Assembly (NCBI RefSeq): GCF_014076845.1
Contig: NZ_JACGUT010000078.1
Location: forward strand, 62,001 to 126,000
Source of the DNA: Colwellia sp. MB3u-41
Lineage (GTDB): Bacteria > Pseudomonadota > Gammaproteobacteria > Enterobacterales > Alteromonadaceae
Direction: 5' to 3'
DNA: 64,000 nt
A program made the translations under genes and the position numbers. The notes beneath the pieces are model-generated. The model saw nothing but the letters and a program-made list of their open reading frames with translations, was not told where the DNA came from and did not search any database. Positions 26,408 through 36,331 of this stretch are shown piece after piece; position 1 is the stretch's first letter, and the number at the start of each line of letters is the position of its first letter.

Positions 26408-27442
26408 GTGAGTATTCAAGCAAAATTTTTAAACTTTCATGACAAAATCAAACTTGGTCGTGAAGACGATGAATATAAAAGCGCAAGAGAAAAAGACGAC
26501 AGTATTCTTAAAGCTGTTAAAAAAGCACTCAAAGATGAAGGATATCCAGTAATAGAAGACTTTTTACAAGGATCACAATCAACGGCAACAGCAGTAAAAC
26601 ATCCTGCTGATGATTTTGATATTGATAGATCTGTCGTTATAGCTTTTGATGATGCACCGGATGATCCAGTTAAAGTCAAAAAGATTGTTTTAAAAGTTTT
26701 AGAAGATCGCGGTTTTAAAAACGCCAAAATTAAAACTCCCTGTGTAACTGCTGATTATTCAAGCTTGAGTCTACATATTGATATACCAATATACCGTGAA
26801 CAAAACGGGATATATGAATTGGCTATAGGAAAAAATAATTCAAACGATGAAAATAAAGAATGGTCAAATTCAGACCCCAAAGGGCTGAGGGATTGGATAA
26901 ATAGTAAAGCTAATTATATTGGCTCAGCTAGTGATAAATTAAAACAATTTAAAAGAACAGTTCGTTATCTTAAGCGTTGGAGAGATGTAAAATTCAGCAG
27001 CGCTGTTGTAAAAAAGATTTTTTCTATTGGTCTAACTGTTATGGCAAAAGAGAAGTTTCAGCCTAATTTTGATGATAATGGTAAAACAAGTGACCTAAAA
27101 GCATTGCGGGATACAATAAGCGCAATATTAAATGGTTGGTACTTTAATTCCCAAGGAAATGAACAGTACAAAGTGAGTGTTGATCTCCCAACATCTCCTT
27201 ATAGAGATATATTTGATGGGAGTAGTGTTAATACGGGAACTCAACTTTATAACAAGTTAACTTCTTTAAAGAATAAGCTTGATAAAGTGATTGCTGAAGG
27301 TGATGTAATTAAGCAATGTAAGCTTTTAAATGAAATTTTTGGTGATGACTTTGAGGTGCCTAGTAGTACATCAAACGCAAGTACTGCGGCAAAAGCAACT
27401 TATGTTACTGCTGGTGTTGCTGGTACATCCCAGGGGGCTTAA
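26408..27442 (+). CDS. CBASS CD-NTase (cGAS/DncV-like nucleotidyltransferase)
   Basis: The 344-residue enzyme has the CD-NTase active site: GS at 55-56 in LQGSQSTATA, Asp71 and Asp73 in DDFDIDRS, and Asp125 in LHIDIPIY. It should make a cyclic oligonucleotide upon phage infection. The C-terminus ends AGTSQGA after a flexible Ser/Ala tail, the kind of small-residue end that Cap2 conjugates to targets. Translation starts at GTG 26408, with AGGAGG five bases upstream. The next gene starts on the last base of the stop codon. The HNH-SAVED effector downstream points to a clade making a trinucleotide, but clade assignment is an inference. Confidence 0.88.
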   Translation: MSIQAKFLNFHDKIKLGREDDEYKSAREKDDSILKAVKKALKDEGYPVIEDFLQGSQSTATAVKHPADDFDIDRSVVIAFDDAPDDPVKVKKIVLKVLEDRGFKNAKIKTPCVTADYSSLSLHIDIPIYREQNGIYELAIGKNNSNDENKEWSNSDPKGLRDWINSKANYIGSASDKLKQFKRTVRYLKRWRDVKFSSAVVKKIFSIGLTVMAKEKFQPNFDDNGKTSDLKALRDTISAILNGWYFNSQGNEQYKVSVDLPTSPYRDIFDGSSVNTGTQLYNKLTSLKNKLDKVIAEGDVIKQCKLLNEIFGDDFEVPSSTSNASTAAKATYVTAGVAGTSQGA

Positions 27443-29166
27443 TGGTTGATATAGATGAGCTTGTTGAACATTTGTGTAGTAGAGATTTTAATTGCCAAAA
27501 GTCACCTATTAATCTTTTCAAAATAATATCGGTTAAATTAACAATATCAGGTAAGCCCATTGAGCTTATTCATCTTTTGACTGATGAAATAACAGGTTTA
27601 CCCGTTTTTAGTTTGTTCTCGCCAAATGACAGTGGTCAATTGGCGCATGTTTCTATTTTTGATTTTAATGGTTTGGATTTGGGTTCTATTTGTGTAAATG
27701 ATCGAGATTCAGTGTCAGTGAACTTTTCAATGCCATTGTTAGCAATCGAAGAGTCATTACGTAGGCATATCGATATATTAACCAAGGGAATTACAGATCC
27801 AGAGTGGAATCGTCATGAATTACTCCGTGAGTTTTCTTCTAATTGGTTAGGTGTTTGTGATTTAAAAAACAAGAGAATGCTGTTAACCAGTGCTAGCGGT
27901 AAGCTTGAAGAAATTGATGTTTTACGCCCTTTACCGAATAATAATCACGGGGTTAATTCTTACCACTTAGCTCAATCTCAAGATAGTGATTTATCTGCAA
28001 TTGCTAGCCTGCATTGGAATAATAATAAGAGTAAAAGAACTTTAGCTGGTAAGGCCATTATTATACCTTTGATAGCTGTAGAACCCGCACCTTTAACAAA
28101 AGAAGAGCTTAAAAATTGGTATCTAAATACTCTGATAAACATCGAACCTGAAAATAAACAACTCCTTAATGAACAATATGGTCGTTGGAGTAGTCGAGAG
28201 TATTGGATTATTTTCAATGTTGATGTACCTTCAGGAAAAACTTGGTTTTGCCTACATTTCCAAGCGAATAAAAAGCATTCTTTGCCTCTGACAACAGAAC
28301 AAATGAAACATTGGAAAATTAAAGCAATACCACTGAGATTATTTAATAAAGAAAATGTTCTACCTAGAGGTGGTGCCAACCTTGATCTATCTTATAGAAG
28401 AGTTGCGTTAATAGGTGCTGGATCTGTTGGTGGTGAGATAGCGCAGAAACTATCATCTGCGGGTATTCAAAACTTAGATATATTTGACCCTGATTATTAT
28501 TCAATAGATAACCTTTATCGACATGTTTTACCTGAAGAGTTTTTAGAGTTATCGAAGGCACATGGTTTAGGGTGGCAGTTACAGCGTCAATTTCTTTGGT
28601 CAAAAGCAAAAGGTTCATCTAGAAAGCTATTATCTTTGCGTAACAGACAAGAATTAATGTCCTATGATTTGATCATTGTTGCCATTGGTAGTCCCACACA
28701 TGAACGGTTATTTAAAGAGTATTTGATAGAAAATGATGTTGATGTGCCAGTTATTAATACTTGGTTAGAAGGCTTTGGTGTTGGAGGTCATGCAACGCTT
28801 GACATCCCAGCTAGTAAAGGTTGTTTACTTTGTGCATATGTATGCCAAGAAACATTAGCTAGAGGTCTTAATTCAAACCTAAATTTTATTGAAGCTAATC
28901 AAAATGTAACTATAAACCTTGCTGGTTGCGGTGAACAATTTATTTCATATGGTGCTTTATGTTCAGCTCAAACTGGAATAATGGCAAGTGACTTGGCTAT
29001 TAAGTTTTTAGAAGAAAAGATCATTACATCATCGAAAGTCAGTTGGAAAGGAAGTGACTATGATGCTAACGATAATAGTATTCAATTAACTCACCGATAT
29101 CATCAATTTTCTGATTCACTTCAGATCAAGCCTCTACATGATGAGGATTGTGATGCTTGTAGCTGA
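27442..29166 (+). CDS. cap2: CBASS Cap2, E1-E2 fusion protein
   Basis: The 574-residue protein has an N-terminal E2-like half and a C-terminal ThiF/E1 adenylation domain with the nucleotide loop VALIGAGSVGGEIAQKL (about 314-330), DIFDPDYYSIDNLYRH (340-355), and a Cys pair at CLLCAYVC near 455-462, where E1-type catalytic and zinc Cys lie. Cap2 activates the CD-NTase C-terminus and ligates it to a target, priming the cyclase (known for type II CBASS). The gene overlaps the cyclase stop by one base and the cap3 start by 14 bases. Confidence 0.88.
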   Translation: MVDIDELVEHLCSRDFNCQKSPINLFKIISVKLTISGKPIELIHLLTDEITGLPVFSLFSPNDSGQLAHVSIFDFNGLDLGSICVNDRDSVSVNFSMPLLAIEESLRRHIDILTKGITDPEWNRHELLREFSSNWLGVCDLKNKRMLLTSASGKLEEIDVLRPLPNNNHGVNSYHLAQSQDSDLSAIASLHWNNNKSKRTLAGKAIIIPLIAVEPAPLTKEELKNWYLNTLINIEPENKQLLNEQYGRWSSREYWIIFNVDVPSGKTWFCLHFQANKKHSLPLTTEQMKHWKIKAIPLRLFNKENVLPRGGANLDLSYRRVALIGAGSVGGEIAQKLSSAGIQNLDIFDPDYYSIDNLYRHVLPEEFLELSKAHGLGWQLQRQFLWSKAKGSSRKLLSLRNRQELMSYDLIIVAIGSPTHERLFKEYLIENDVDVPVINTWLEGFGVGGHATLDIPASKGCLLCAYVCQETLARGLNSNLNFIEANQNVTINLAGCGEQFISYGALCSAQTGIMASDLAIKFLEEKIITSSKVSWKGSDYDANDNSIQLTHRYHQFSDSLQIKPLHDEDCDACS

Positions 29167-29638
29167 AGATAATGTGATATTTAAAAACGCATTAATTACC
29201 ATCAATGTTAGCCCTGCCGTTTACAAGTGTTGGTTGCAGCATCGACAAATGAATAAATCTGATACAGAACAATTTGGTGTTTTAATCGGCTCTAGATTGC
29301 CCGATGGCGGAACATTTTGGATTGATAAGTGCACTACACCTAAAGCAAAGGACAAAAGCAAACGAGCTAGTTTTTTGATGCAGGACCCGTTTCATCAAAA
29401 GATGATAGACAAAGAATTTAGAAAATCATCTGGAGAAATGTGATATTTAGGTACATGGCATACACACCCCCAAAGTCATCCTGTACCTTCAGGTATAGAT
29501 ATAAATGATTGGTTGAGCTGTATGGTTCGTAACCCAGATAGATTACTTTTGTTTGTTATTGTTGGACAAAAGCAGACCAATATTTACATCAATTTGAATA
29601 ATAATTTAGAAATAATAACAAGAGATAATAATGGCTAA
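29153..29638 (+). pseudogene. cap3: CBASS Cap3 JAB/JAMM peptidase, interrupted by in-frame TGA
   Basis: The frame opens at ATG 29153 (GAGGA six bases upstream) and reads a JAB domain (FGVLIGSRLPDG) to TGA at 29441-29443, then continues in the same frame without another stop to 29638 through WHTHPQSHPVPSGIDINDW, the JAMM metal site (HxH, seven residues, SxxD). All conserved residues of the active site lie after the TGA, so the 96-residue product made before it cannot work. Joined, the protein is 161 residues, normal for Cap3. The frame's final TAA overlaps the ATG of cap5 as in an intact operon. It is a nonsense mutation, a sequencing error or read-through. Confidence 0.8.
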
Positions 29639-31217
29639 TGCAACGGATAAATTTTGTAATCAAGCAGCGAACTTTCCACTCGACTCATTAGATAAAGTAG
29701 ATGAATTTCAGGCTAATCTATCCAAATTAGTGAAGTGGGACACTGTTGGTGTTTTTACTGATGACGGTAATAAAAATACGATTGTTTTGTTCATTCAAGA
29801 TGATTTGATAGTGGCAAGTCTACGATTTTGTTTAACTACCCCTGTTGCAACAACGGCAATTTCCCATTTGCAGGGAAGTGCAAGCATAATCATTTATAGG
29901 AATATCCAAGGATATCAAATTACTGCAAACGATTTATCTTCACTTAATTCTATAAGTAGTCTTTGGATAAAGGTTGCAGATCAAAGTGCATATTTAAACC
30001 TTGATGAAGTGACAAACTTATTCGAATGTTTTGAATCCGATAGGAAAAAAACTGGACGAGGAGATGGATTTAAAACTGCAACAAAAAATACTGTGCTTAG
30101 AGATAGTCATGGCCGATGTATGTTTACTGGTTGTGGCGAAAATCTTGATTGTGATGATCTTACTGGTACTACAGGAAATTATTCATATCTAGCGCACAAC
30201 GTAGCATCATCAGAACAAGGTCCTCGTGGTATCACATTGTTATCTGAAAAATTATCTGATGTTCCTGAAAATGTCTTATTACTTTGCGATAAGCATCACC
30301 GTTTAATTGATAAAGTTGCTGCTAGTGATTATACCGCGCCAACATTATCAGCCATGAGAAAAGAGTTTTGCATCGTTGCCAATAGCTTATTAGATGGTTT
30401 GAAGTATGAACCAATTCCAGTTTATGCGGTACTTTGGCCTGTGAACTCTCAAACTGTTTCTCCACCGACTTATCTTCAAATAGCGAATAGCTTATCTAAA
30501 ATGAAATTTAGAATGCATGAGCAGTTGAATACATTAAGTGATAACGAAGATTTTTTACGTTCAACTCCAGATTTATTGTGGAATATGATGCCTGCCGTTA
30601 TTAATAGTTCCGCTGATAGAATACTACAGCAGATTAAAAATCATGGCTATAAAGCAGCTCTTTTCGGATTTGGGCCAATGTCCGCTCTAATTGGGCTTGG
30701 AGCTAAGTTAGGTAATAAAAGTTCTATAATTCCTATGCTGAGACATCGAGAAGGTGGGCAATGGTCATGGCCCAATAATACCGCTAGCGGCAAGTTTTAT
30801 GAAATTGAAGGGTTAGATAATGTACAACTAGGTACTGATTTTGTGATTAATATTATATTTACAGCCGAACCTCCAAATTTGATAATGGCTTCGAAAGCTG
30901 TATGTGCCGCAAGGAATGCTCAGATAATAACAATTAGAGCAAATAAAGATGTGATGGGGAATGGTGCAATACAACACCCAGAAGACGGGATTGCTTTTAC
31001 TGCTGAACTTCAATCTATATTACATAAATTACAATCAGAGTATGGTGCTAAAACTATTCATTTATTTGCTTGCGCATCAAATGCAGCTTCAGTCTTTATT
31101 GGTCAAGCATATGATACCCATCACCCTGAAGTTATTGTTTATGACTTTGATGATAATACGATGGTGCCAAGGATACGTTTAAAAAGTGATAATCATGTTT
31201 GCCATATATCAACATAA
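29631..31217 (+). CDS. cap5: CBASS Cap5, HNH-SAVED effector with N-terminal extension
   Basis: Three parts are visible in 528 residues. Residues 1-135 are an unfamiliar extension rich in beta strands. Residues 145-245 are an HNH nuclease: RCMFTGCG, YLAHNVASSEQGPRG and NVLLLCDKHHRLID supply the Cys, His and Asn ligands. Residues 270-528 form the SAVED sensor domain, with the typical PIPVYAVLWPVN start, AALFGFGPMSALIGLGAKLG, and the final IHLFACASNAASVFIGQAYD. Cap5 proteins bind the cyclic nucleotide and then degrade DNA. Typical members are about 370-400 residues, so the N-terminal domain is extra. Start overlaps the cap3 frame. Confidence 0.88.
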   Translation: MANATDKFCNQAANFPLDSLDKVDEFQANLSKLVKWDTVGVFTDDGNKNTIVLFIQDDLIVASLRFCLTTPVATTAISHLQGSASIIIYRNIQGYQITANDLSSLNSISSLWIKVADQSAYLNLDEVTNLFECFESDRKKTGRGDGFKTATKNTVLRDSHGRCMFTGCGENLDCDDLTGTTGNYSYLAHNVASSEQGPRGITLLSEKLSDVPENVLLLCDKHHRLIDKVAASDYTAPTLSAMRKEFCIVANSLLDGLKYEPIPVYAVLWPVNSQTVSPPTYLQIANSLSKMKFRMHEQLNTLSDNEDFLRSTPDLLWNMMPAVINSSADRILQQIKNHGYKAALFGFGPMSALIGLGAKLGNKSSIIPMLRHREGGQWSWPNNTASGKFYEIEGLDNVQLGTDFVINIIFTAEPPNLIMASKAVCAARNAQIITIRANKDVMGNGAIQHPEDGIAFTAELQSILHKLQSEYGAKTIHLFACASNAASVFIGQAYDTHHPEVIVYDFDDNTMVPRIRLKSDNHVCHIST

Positions 31218-31285
31218 ATGAAAAGATAATATGATATAAAACAATGAGTTTATTGGACTAGTGGTATTTTAATTATAGGGAAGTA

Positions 31286-32086
31286 ATGTCAAAACAATTA
31301 TCAAGTATTCTGGAAAAAATAGATGATGGGAAAGCAGTCAATTTACAAACTTTCCTTAAAACAATTGAACGTGTTGGTCTAAACGCAATTGATATAAAAA
31401 ATTCATTGCTATTAGAGCGATTTAAAGGGGATTTATATTATGTTTCTTTTAAAGAGCCTGTTATTTGTGAGCAACTGCATAAAGTTGCTTTGAATAAAAC
31501 AGAAACACATATCAGTGCTGCGCGACAAAACAATAGTCATTCCTACCGTGTTGATTACTCTTTTCTTCTAGCACGTAATCAAAATAATCATCCTTACGTA
31601 ATAACATTTGACGAAGATGGACAATATTTTTCTCCGAGAAATAACACTTATTCAAAATTATTAGTAATTGAAAATTTGTCTTGTTTTATGAACATAGAAA
31701 AATCGATTAAGTTTTTGCAATCAAACTGTGACTACTCACATGATAGTGATACTTGCATCGTCTTTGGTGCAGGTAATCAGATCAATAATGAGTTGCACGA
31801 AAAATTTTTAAAGTCATTTTTACAAGTAGATCTATTTCTTGATATTGATGTCGGTGGATTAATAATAGCCAAAACTTTAGCTTCAACATGCCAATCTTCA
31901 GTTCGATTTATGACACCTTTAAATATTGAAGAACGATTAAAAAATGTTGAAATAGGTTTAGATGAAAAGCAACGAGAATATGTTTTTTCAACGGGTAATA
32001 ATACCCCCTTCTTAACGCAAATATGTAGCATCATGCATAAAACGAATAGAAGTATTGAACAACAGAGCTTTATATATGAACGATAA
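31286..32086 (+). CDS. jetD: Wadjet JetD-like Toprim nuclease subunit (compact)
   Basis: The 266-residue protein has the Toprim landmarks of JetD (DUF2220): the catalytic Glu129 in KLLVIENLS, a GAGN turn near 161-164, and the DxD pair Asp186/Asp188 in LFLDIDVGGL. JetD cleaves plasmid DNA extruded by the SMC subunits. Typical JetD proteins have about 380-420 residues; here the N-terminal arm is short. It is the first gene of a four-gene operon and overlaps the SMC gene by 11 bases. An OLD-type Toprim nuclease is a less likely alternative. Confidence 0.7.
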   Translation: MSKQLSSILEKIDDGKAVNLQTFLKTIERVGLNAIDIKNSLLLERFKGDLYYVSFKEPVICEQLHKVALNKTETHISAARQNNSHSYRVDYSFLLARNQNNHPYVITFDEDGQYFSPRNNTYSKLLVIENLSCFMNIEKSIKFLQSNCDYSHDSDTCIVFGAGNQINNELHEKFLKSFLQVDLFLDIDVGGLIIAKTLASTCQSSVRFMTPLNIEERLKNVEIGLDEKQREYVFSTGNNTPFLTQICSIMHKTNRSIEQQSFIYER

Positions 32087-34961
32087 TTTATTAAACGAAT
32101 CACTATTAGAATCTATGCCGTATAAACTGTTAAAAATAGTTTATATCAATTCAGCTAAGCACGCCTATACCGAACTACCCGTGAATGAAAATTTGGCATT
32201 GTTTGGTGTTAATAATGTCGGTAAAACAGCAACACTTGCTGGTATCAAATTAGTTCTATTTCCTGAATCAAATTTTAATAGTTGTGAAGAAAAGTTTCAC
32301 TTCTTAGGTAAAGATGGACCATATTCCAAAGAGGAGTCATACCCATTTTATTTTCCCTCACCTAAATCATTCATTATTGCAGAGATCCAAAACATGTCAG
32401 GTGTTTATACAATGGTTCTATATAAGGGGAAAAGTTGGGAATATAGTCGATTTTTTGTCCCTAGATCTTATGACAATATCAGACATTTATTTTGGGCGAA
32501 GGATCTTTATGACAACCCTATGTTTACAGATTTATCTTTAAAATCAATTGGTGAGCAGTTAAGAAAAATGAACGCTGTTCAAACTAATGATGAAGAAGAG
32601 ATCGCAAACATGTTGTATGGCGGTCACCGAGGCCATGCTGACCAAAATAAATTTTGTGCAATACCGTTAAAAAATGGTGCTAGTAAAAAGTCAATTTCCG
32701 CTTTTAAGAACCTTTACCAGTTAGCGTTTGATATTGGAAAAACTGAAGGTGACAAAATCCCTAAAGCTATTGCAACTCTGATTGAAATGAATCGAAGTAG
32801 AAAGCAAGAAGCTCTTGATATGACGGTAACAGATCAAGTAGAAAAGTATTATCAATTAGCCCAAGAACGAGATTATTTACAAAATGTAGCTAATCACCAA
32901 GATCTCTGGCTTGAAATCGATAAAGACTACAAAGCATTAGAAACTGAACAATCCGAAATAATCACAACAGTTTATTCTTTGAAAACTAGTTTGGAGCATA
33001 AAAACAATTCATTTGAACAAAAATTTAAAACCGCATCGGAAGATCAATCAAAAGCTCAGAAGGATGAGGGAAAAGCTAAAGCAGCAGTCAAGGTGGTTAA
33101 AGAAGCAAACCAACTAGAAAAAGGTGCTATTGGTGAGAAGAAGAAGCAATTTAAAACGCTTTCTGATGATCATAAAAAAGCTTTAAAGATAATTAATGAT
33201 GAATATTTAGGGCTTAAATCAGCATTAGAAATTGCAGTAGAATTTACCACTATAAAGAAAGAGAAAGAAGTACTTTTAGCTAAACACACAAATCGAGAAA
33301 GTTTAGAAAAAGCTCTTGAAGAGAGCGTAAAAAAATCAAATGAACTCAACAACCAGCATAAGCAGTTACTTACTAATAAAAAAGCACTCGAACATACCTT
33401 GCTTTATAAACTAGAGCCTCACTCAGCATCTATCTTAAATGCTTTAAACCCTAAGTTTTCTGAATTCCCATTCGAACATGATGAGTCAGCAATAGATACA
33501 ATAAATGACTTTGGTGATTTGTTTACGATATCACCAAATAAGGAGTTGCTCTTTGGTCAATCAAAATTCGATATTAATGATGTAAAGCCCTATTCATCTG
33601 AGCTTCAGCTAAAGCAATTGAAAAAAACTATAGAGAGAGTGGAACTTTTAATTAACGGTTGCCGTACTGAAATTTCAAAAATTCAGACTAGTTTAAAAAA
33701 TACTGAAAGTTTCAAAGAAAATGTTAAAACTTTAGAAACTGAAATCGCAACTTTTGAAAGAGATATTTTGTTACTTGAATCATTTAACAAAACTAAAATC
33801 GATTATGAAAAAACGAAATTTGAGATTGAGGCTAGAGAAAAAGAGTTAGATGTCGAAAATACATATCTCGATAACCTTCAAGACAAATGGAAGTTAACCT
33901 TTTTTCAAAAGGGGGAAGCAGAAAGCGCGTTAACAACATTAAATGAGGAGAAAGGCAGATATGTGCAATGGAATAAGAGTATTCAATTGCTAACTAAGAC
34001 CCTTGATATTAATGATGGTTATGACGGACATGTTGATGATTTAGATATTAACCAAGAGTGTTTGGATAATATTAACGAACGATACTTTAACTACTCAAAT
34101 AAATTTGAGCCGTTTAAAAACAAAATTCGTCAGTTAATGGTGAATGTTAAAGTGGAAGGTGTTGAACCATTTCTTGATTATTTATCCTTAGCTGATTACT
34201 CAGAAGTCATCTCAAAATTTGATTTGTTATTTCTTGAGTATCCTCAAAAGCAGCAATGGTTACTTAAAAATATTCAAAGTCATAACCTGTTTATTGATAG
34301 CCAGATGTCTGAGCTTCAGGATGCTAAAAATTTGCTGATTACATTTATTGAAGAATTAAATTCCGATCTAAATCAAACCACTATTTCTAATATCGAAGAA
34401 TTAAAATTGGAAATCAGGCTAGAGCCGCTGTTTGAAGAGTTGCTTGATATCATGTCAAATTTTGATAAGTCAGATGACCAAGCATTGTTACCAGAAACCT
34501 TTTATTTGAAAATATCGACTTTTGCACGAAAGTTTTTTAACAAGAAAAACCGTACTATTAAGCTACAAAGTATTATTTCAACGGTCAATTATTGTTATCG
34601 ACTTCAAGGCGAGACAAAGTTTGAAACCAAAGGTCAATCAGGAGGAACTACTAGTGCCATAACAGCACTATTGCTTTCGACTCTTTTAAAGCGCATTAGT
34701 CCTTCTTATGCTGAAGTAACTATTCCAATAGTAGTTGATGAAATTGGCACTCTCGACATGCATAATATTGATGCGACAATTAAGCAAATTTCTTCAAAGG
34801 GTTTTACAGTATTTTGTGCAACACCTCATTTTTCACCTCCAGTGATTAAAGGTTGTGGCAACTACATCACAATGGATCAATTCACGATTGAAAAACCAGT
34901 AGTTAAAGGCTGTCAATTACTGGTATTGCCTGAATATATAGAACGATTGAAGGTAAATTAA
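32076..34961 (+). CDS. jetC: Wadjet JetC-like SMC/MukB-type ATPase
   Basis: From ATG 32076 the protein has 961 residues. Walker A GVNNVGKT is at 44-51 (with the Asn-Asn typical of MukB/JetC in place of SMC-type residues), two long coiled-coil arms span about 265-450 and 520-620 around a hinge, and the C-terminal head has a signature-like KGQSGGTTSAITALLLS and Walker B IPIVVDEIGTLD. It is the motor that loads on and extrudes small circular DNA. JetC proteins are usually about 1100 residues, so the arms are somewhat shorter. The one-base overlap with jetA implies coupled translation. Confidence 0.8.
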   Translation: MNDNLLNESLLESMPYKLLKIVYINSAKHAYTELPVNENLALFGVNNVGKTATLAGIKLVLFPESNFNSCEEKFHFLGKDGPYSKEESYPFYFPSPKSFIIAEIQNMSGVYTMVLYKGKSWEYSRFFVPRSYDNIRHLFWAKDLYDNPMFTDLSLKSIGEQLRKMNAVQTNDEEEIANMLYGGHRGHADQNKFCAIPLKNGASKKSISAFKNLYQLAFDIGKTEGDKIPKAIATLIEMNRSRKQEALDMTVTDQVEKYYQLAQERDYLQNVANHQDLWLEIDKDYKALETEQSEIITTVYSLKTSLEHKNNSFEQKFKTASEDQSKAQKDEGKAKAAVKVVKEANQLEKGAIGEKKKQFKTLSDDHKKALKIINDEYLGLKSALEIAVEFTTIKKEKEVLLAKHTNRESLEKALEESVKKSNELNNQHKQLLTNKKALEHTLLYKLEPHSASILNALNPKFSEFPFEHDESAIDTINDFGDLFTISPNKELLFGQSKFDINDVKPYSSELQLKQLKKTIERVELLINGCRTEISKIQTSLKNTESFKENVKTLETEIATFERDILLLESFNKTKIDYEKTKFEIEAREKELDVENTYLDNLQDKWKLTFFQKGEAESALTTLNEEKGRYVQWNKSIQLLTKTLDINDGYDGHVDDLDINQECLDNINERYFNYSNKFEPFKNKIRQLMVNVKVEGVEPFLDYLSLADYSEVISKFDLLFLEYPQKQQWLLKNIQSHNLFIDSQMSELQDAKNLLITFIEELNSDLNQTTISNIEELKLEIRLEPLFEELLDIMSNFDKSDDQALLPETFYLKISTFARKFFNKKNRTIKLQSIISTVNYCYRLQGETKFETKGQSGGTTSAITALLLSTLLKRISPSYAEVTIPIVVDEIGTLDMHNIDATIKQISSKGFTVFCATPHFSPPVIKGCGNYITMDQFTIEKPVVKGCQLLVLPEYIERLKVN

Positions 34962-36331
34962 TGAAAATACAAAAAGCCTCATTGTTAATAAAAATTCTGG
35001 AATATAAAGATGTATTTTTTACGTTGCTTGATTACGTTAATGACAACGATAATTCAAATGATGTTCCAGAGATAATTTATCTCCAATTATATAATAAATA
35101 TATTGCTAAAAATGATGATTCAGAAGCCTCTCTGTGGCTAACACTTGAAAGCTTAACTGAAAATGACATCTTTGTTCATAATGATAAGAATGCAGGAACA
35201 ATTACGTTACAGGCGTTTCTAATTGAAACACTTCGGTTTATTGATATTGAAAGAGCTAAAGAGTTATCCAGTACTGATTTTGAAAAAATTAGAGAGCAAT
35301 TTCAAAGTGTTTGGGAAAGTATTAATAATTGCAGTGGTATCGATTCAGATCTTTATCACGACTTGATGGCTAATTTTAATGAACTTTTAACAACAACGCT
35401 CTCAAAAGTTAAGAGAAATGTAGAAGTCCTGACGGTTCAAGCTGATGATATAGCGACAAAATTCGAGTTAAGGCATGATCATAATACATCATATAATGCT
35501 AATGATTTGTACCAAAAGCTATCATCACTGTTTGAAAAATATGTTTACCCATCACTTGAATTTACTAATCCTAAAATGGAGTTATCTGGTTATGGGAAAT
35601 TAACATTCGTGCAAGTAATTGATGAATTCATCCAATATCACTCAAAAAGTCCTAAAATAGCATCTCAAATTGGCTACAAAAAAACGGCAGTAACTTCTTT
35701 TTATAAAGATATAAAAAAGGTATTGGAAAAATTAGAGCGTTATTATCGGTTTGTTGAAATTGATAGGGCTAACTATTTATCTATTGAAAAAGCGTTTAAC
35801 CATCTTGGCCAAGAAGTTGAGCTATTACGCCATGGTAAATCAAGAAACAAATACCTCACCAATGATTTAGAGGTATTAAACCAGTATCACACGTTTAAGC
35901 ATTTAGCTTTTCATAAATCTAAATTTTCAAAGAAACTTGCCTGGAAAGCTCCGTTATCAACAATTCATTTTAAGCAATGGTTTGAAGACTTAAAAGATAC
36001 TGAAATAGTTGAAGAAGTTGATCATGATTCGGTATTTAATGCTCCTTGTATTTCACTTCAAAGGGAGAAAGAAATTATAGAGTGGTGCATGGCCCATGAT
36101 TGGGATCGTAATGTAGATGATATCCACCAGTACATACAAACGGAATTGAAAAAGGCTTTTTCTAACCAATACCTACTTACTGATTTATTAGCTGGTTTAG
36201 AGTCATTCTTCGCCATTGTAGATAGCAAGTTTTATCAACGACACCCTAACAAAGAAAATATTATTGAAGGAAAATATTATATGGATTATTTGATAATTTC
36301 ATTAACTGTTCAGGAGCCATCACATGTTTGA
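34961..36331 (+). CDS. jetA: Wadjet JetA-like kleisin (MukF/MksF type)
   Basis: The 456-residue, largely helical protein lies between the SMC and KITE genes, as kleisins do. N-terminal residues 1-90 look like a winged-helix (EIIYLQLYNKYIAKND), the middle is long helices (KVKRNVEVLTVQADDIATKFELRHDH is typical of MukF-type spacing), and the C-terminal part has AFSNQYLLTDLLAGLESFFA. It should bridge the SMC heads. Identification depends mainly on context and length, since kleisins diverge quickly. Confidence 0.65.
   Translation: MKIQKASLLIKILEYKDVFFTLLDYVNDNDNSNDVPEIIYLQLYNKYIAKNDDSEASLWLTLESLTENDIFVHNDKNAGTITLQAFLIETLRFIDIERAKELSSTDFEKIREQFQSVWESINNCSGIDSDLYHDLMANFNELLTTTLSKVKRNVEVLTVQADDIATKFELRHDHNTSYNANDLYQKLSSLFEKYVYPSLEFTNPKMELSGYGKLTFVQVIDEFIQYHSKSPKIASQIGYKKTAVTSFYKDIKKVLEKLERYYRFVEIDRANYLSIEKAFNHLGQEVELLRHGKSRNKYLTNDLEVLNQYHTFKHLAFHKSKFSKKLAWKAPLSTIHFKQWFEDLKDTEIVEEVDHDSVFNAPCISLQREKEIIEWCMAHDWDRNVDDIHQYIQTELKKAFSNQYLLTDLLAGLESFFAIVDSKFYQRHPNKENIIEGKYYMDYLIISLTVQEPSHV

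Noticed and set aside
29138-29443. Separate 101-residue gene between cap2 and cap5
   Set aside because: Its frame continues past the TGA into the JAMM motif, so it is the front part of an interrupted cap3.
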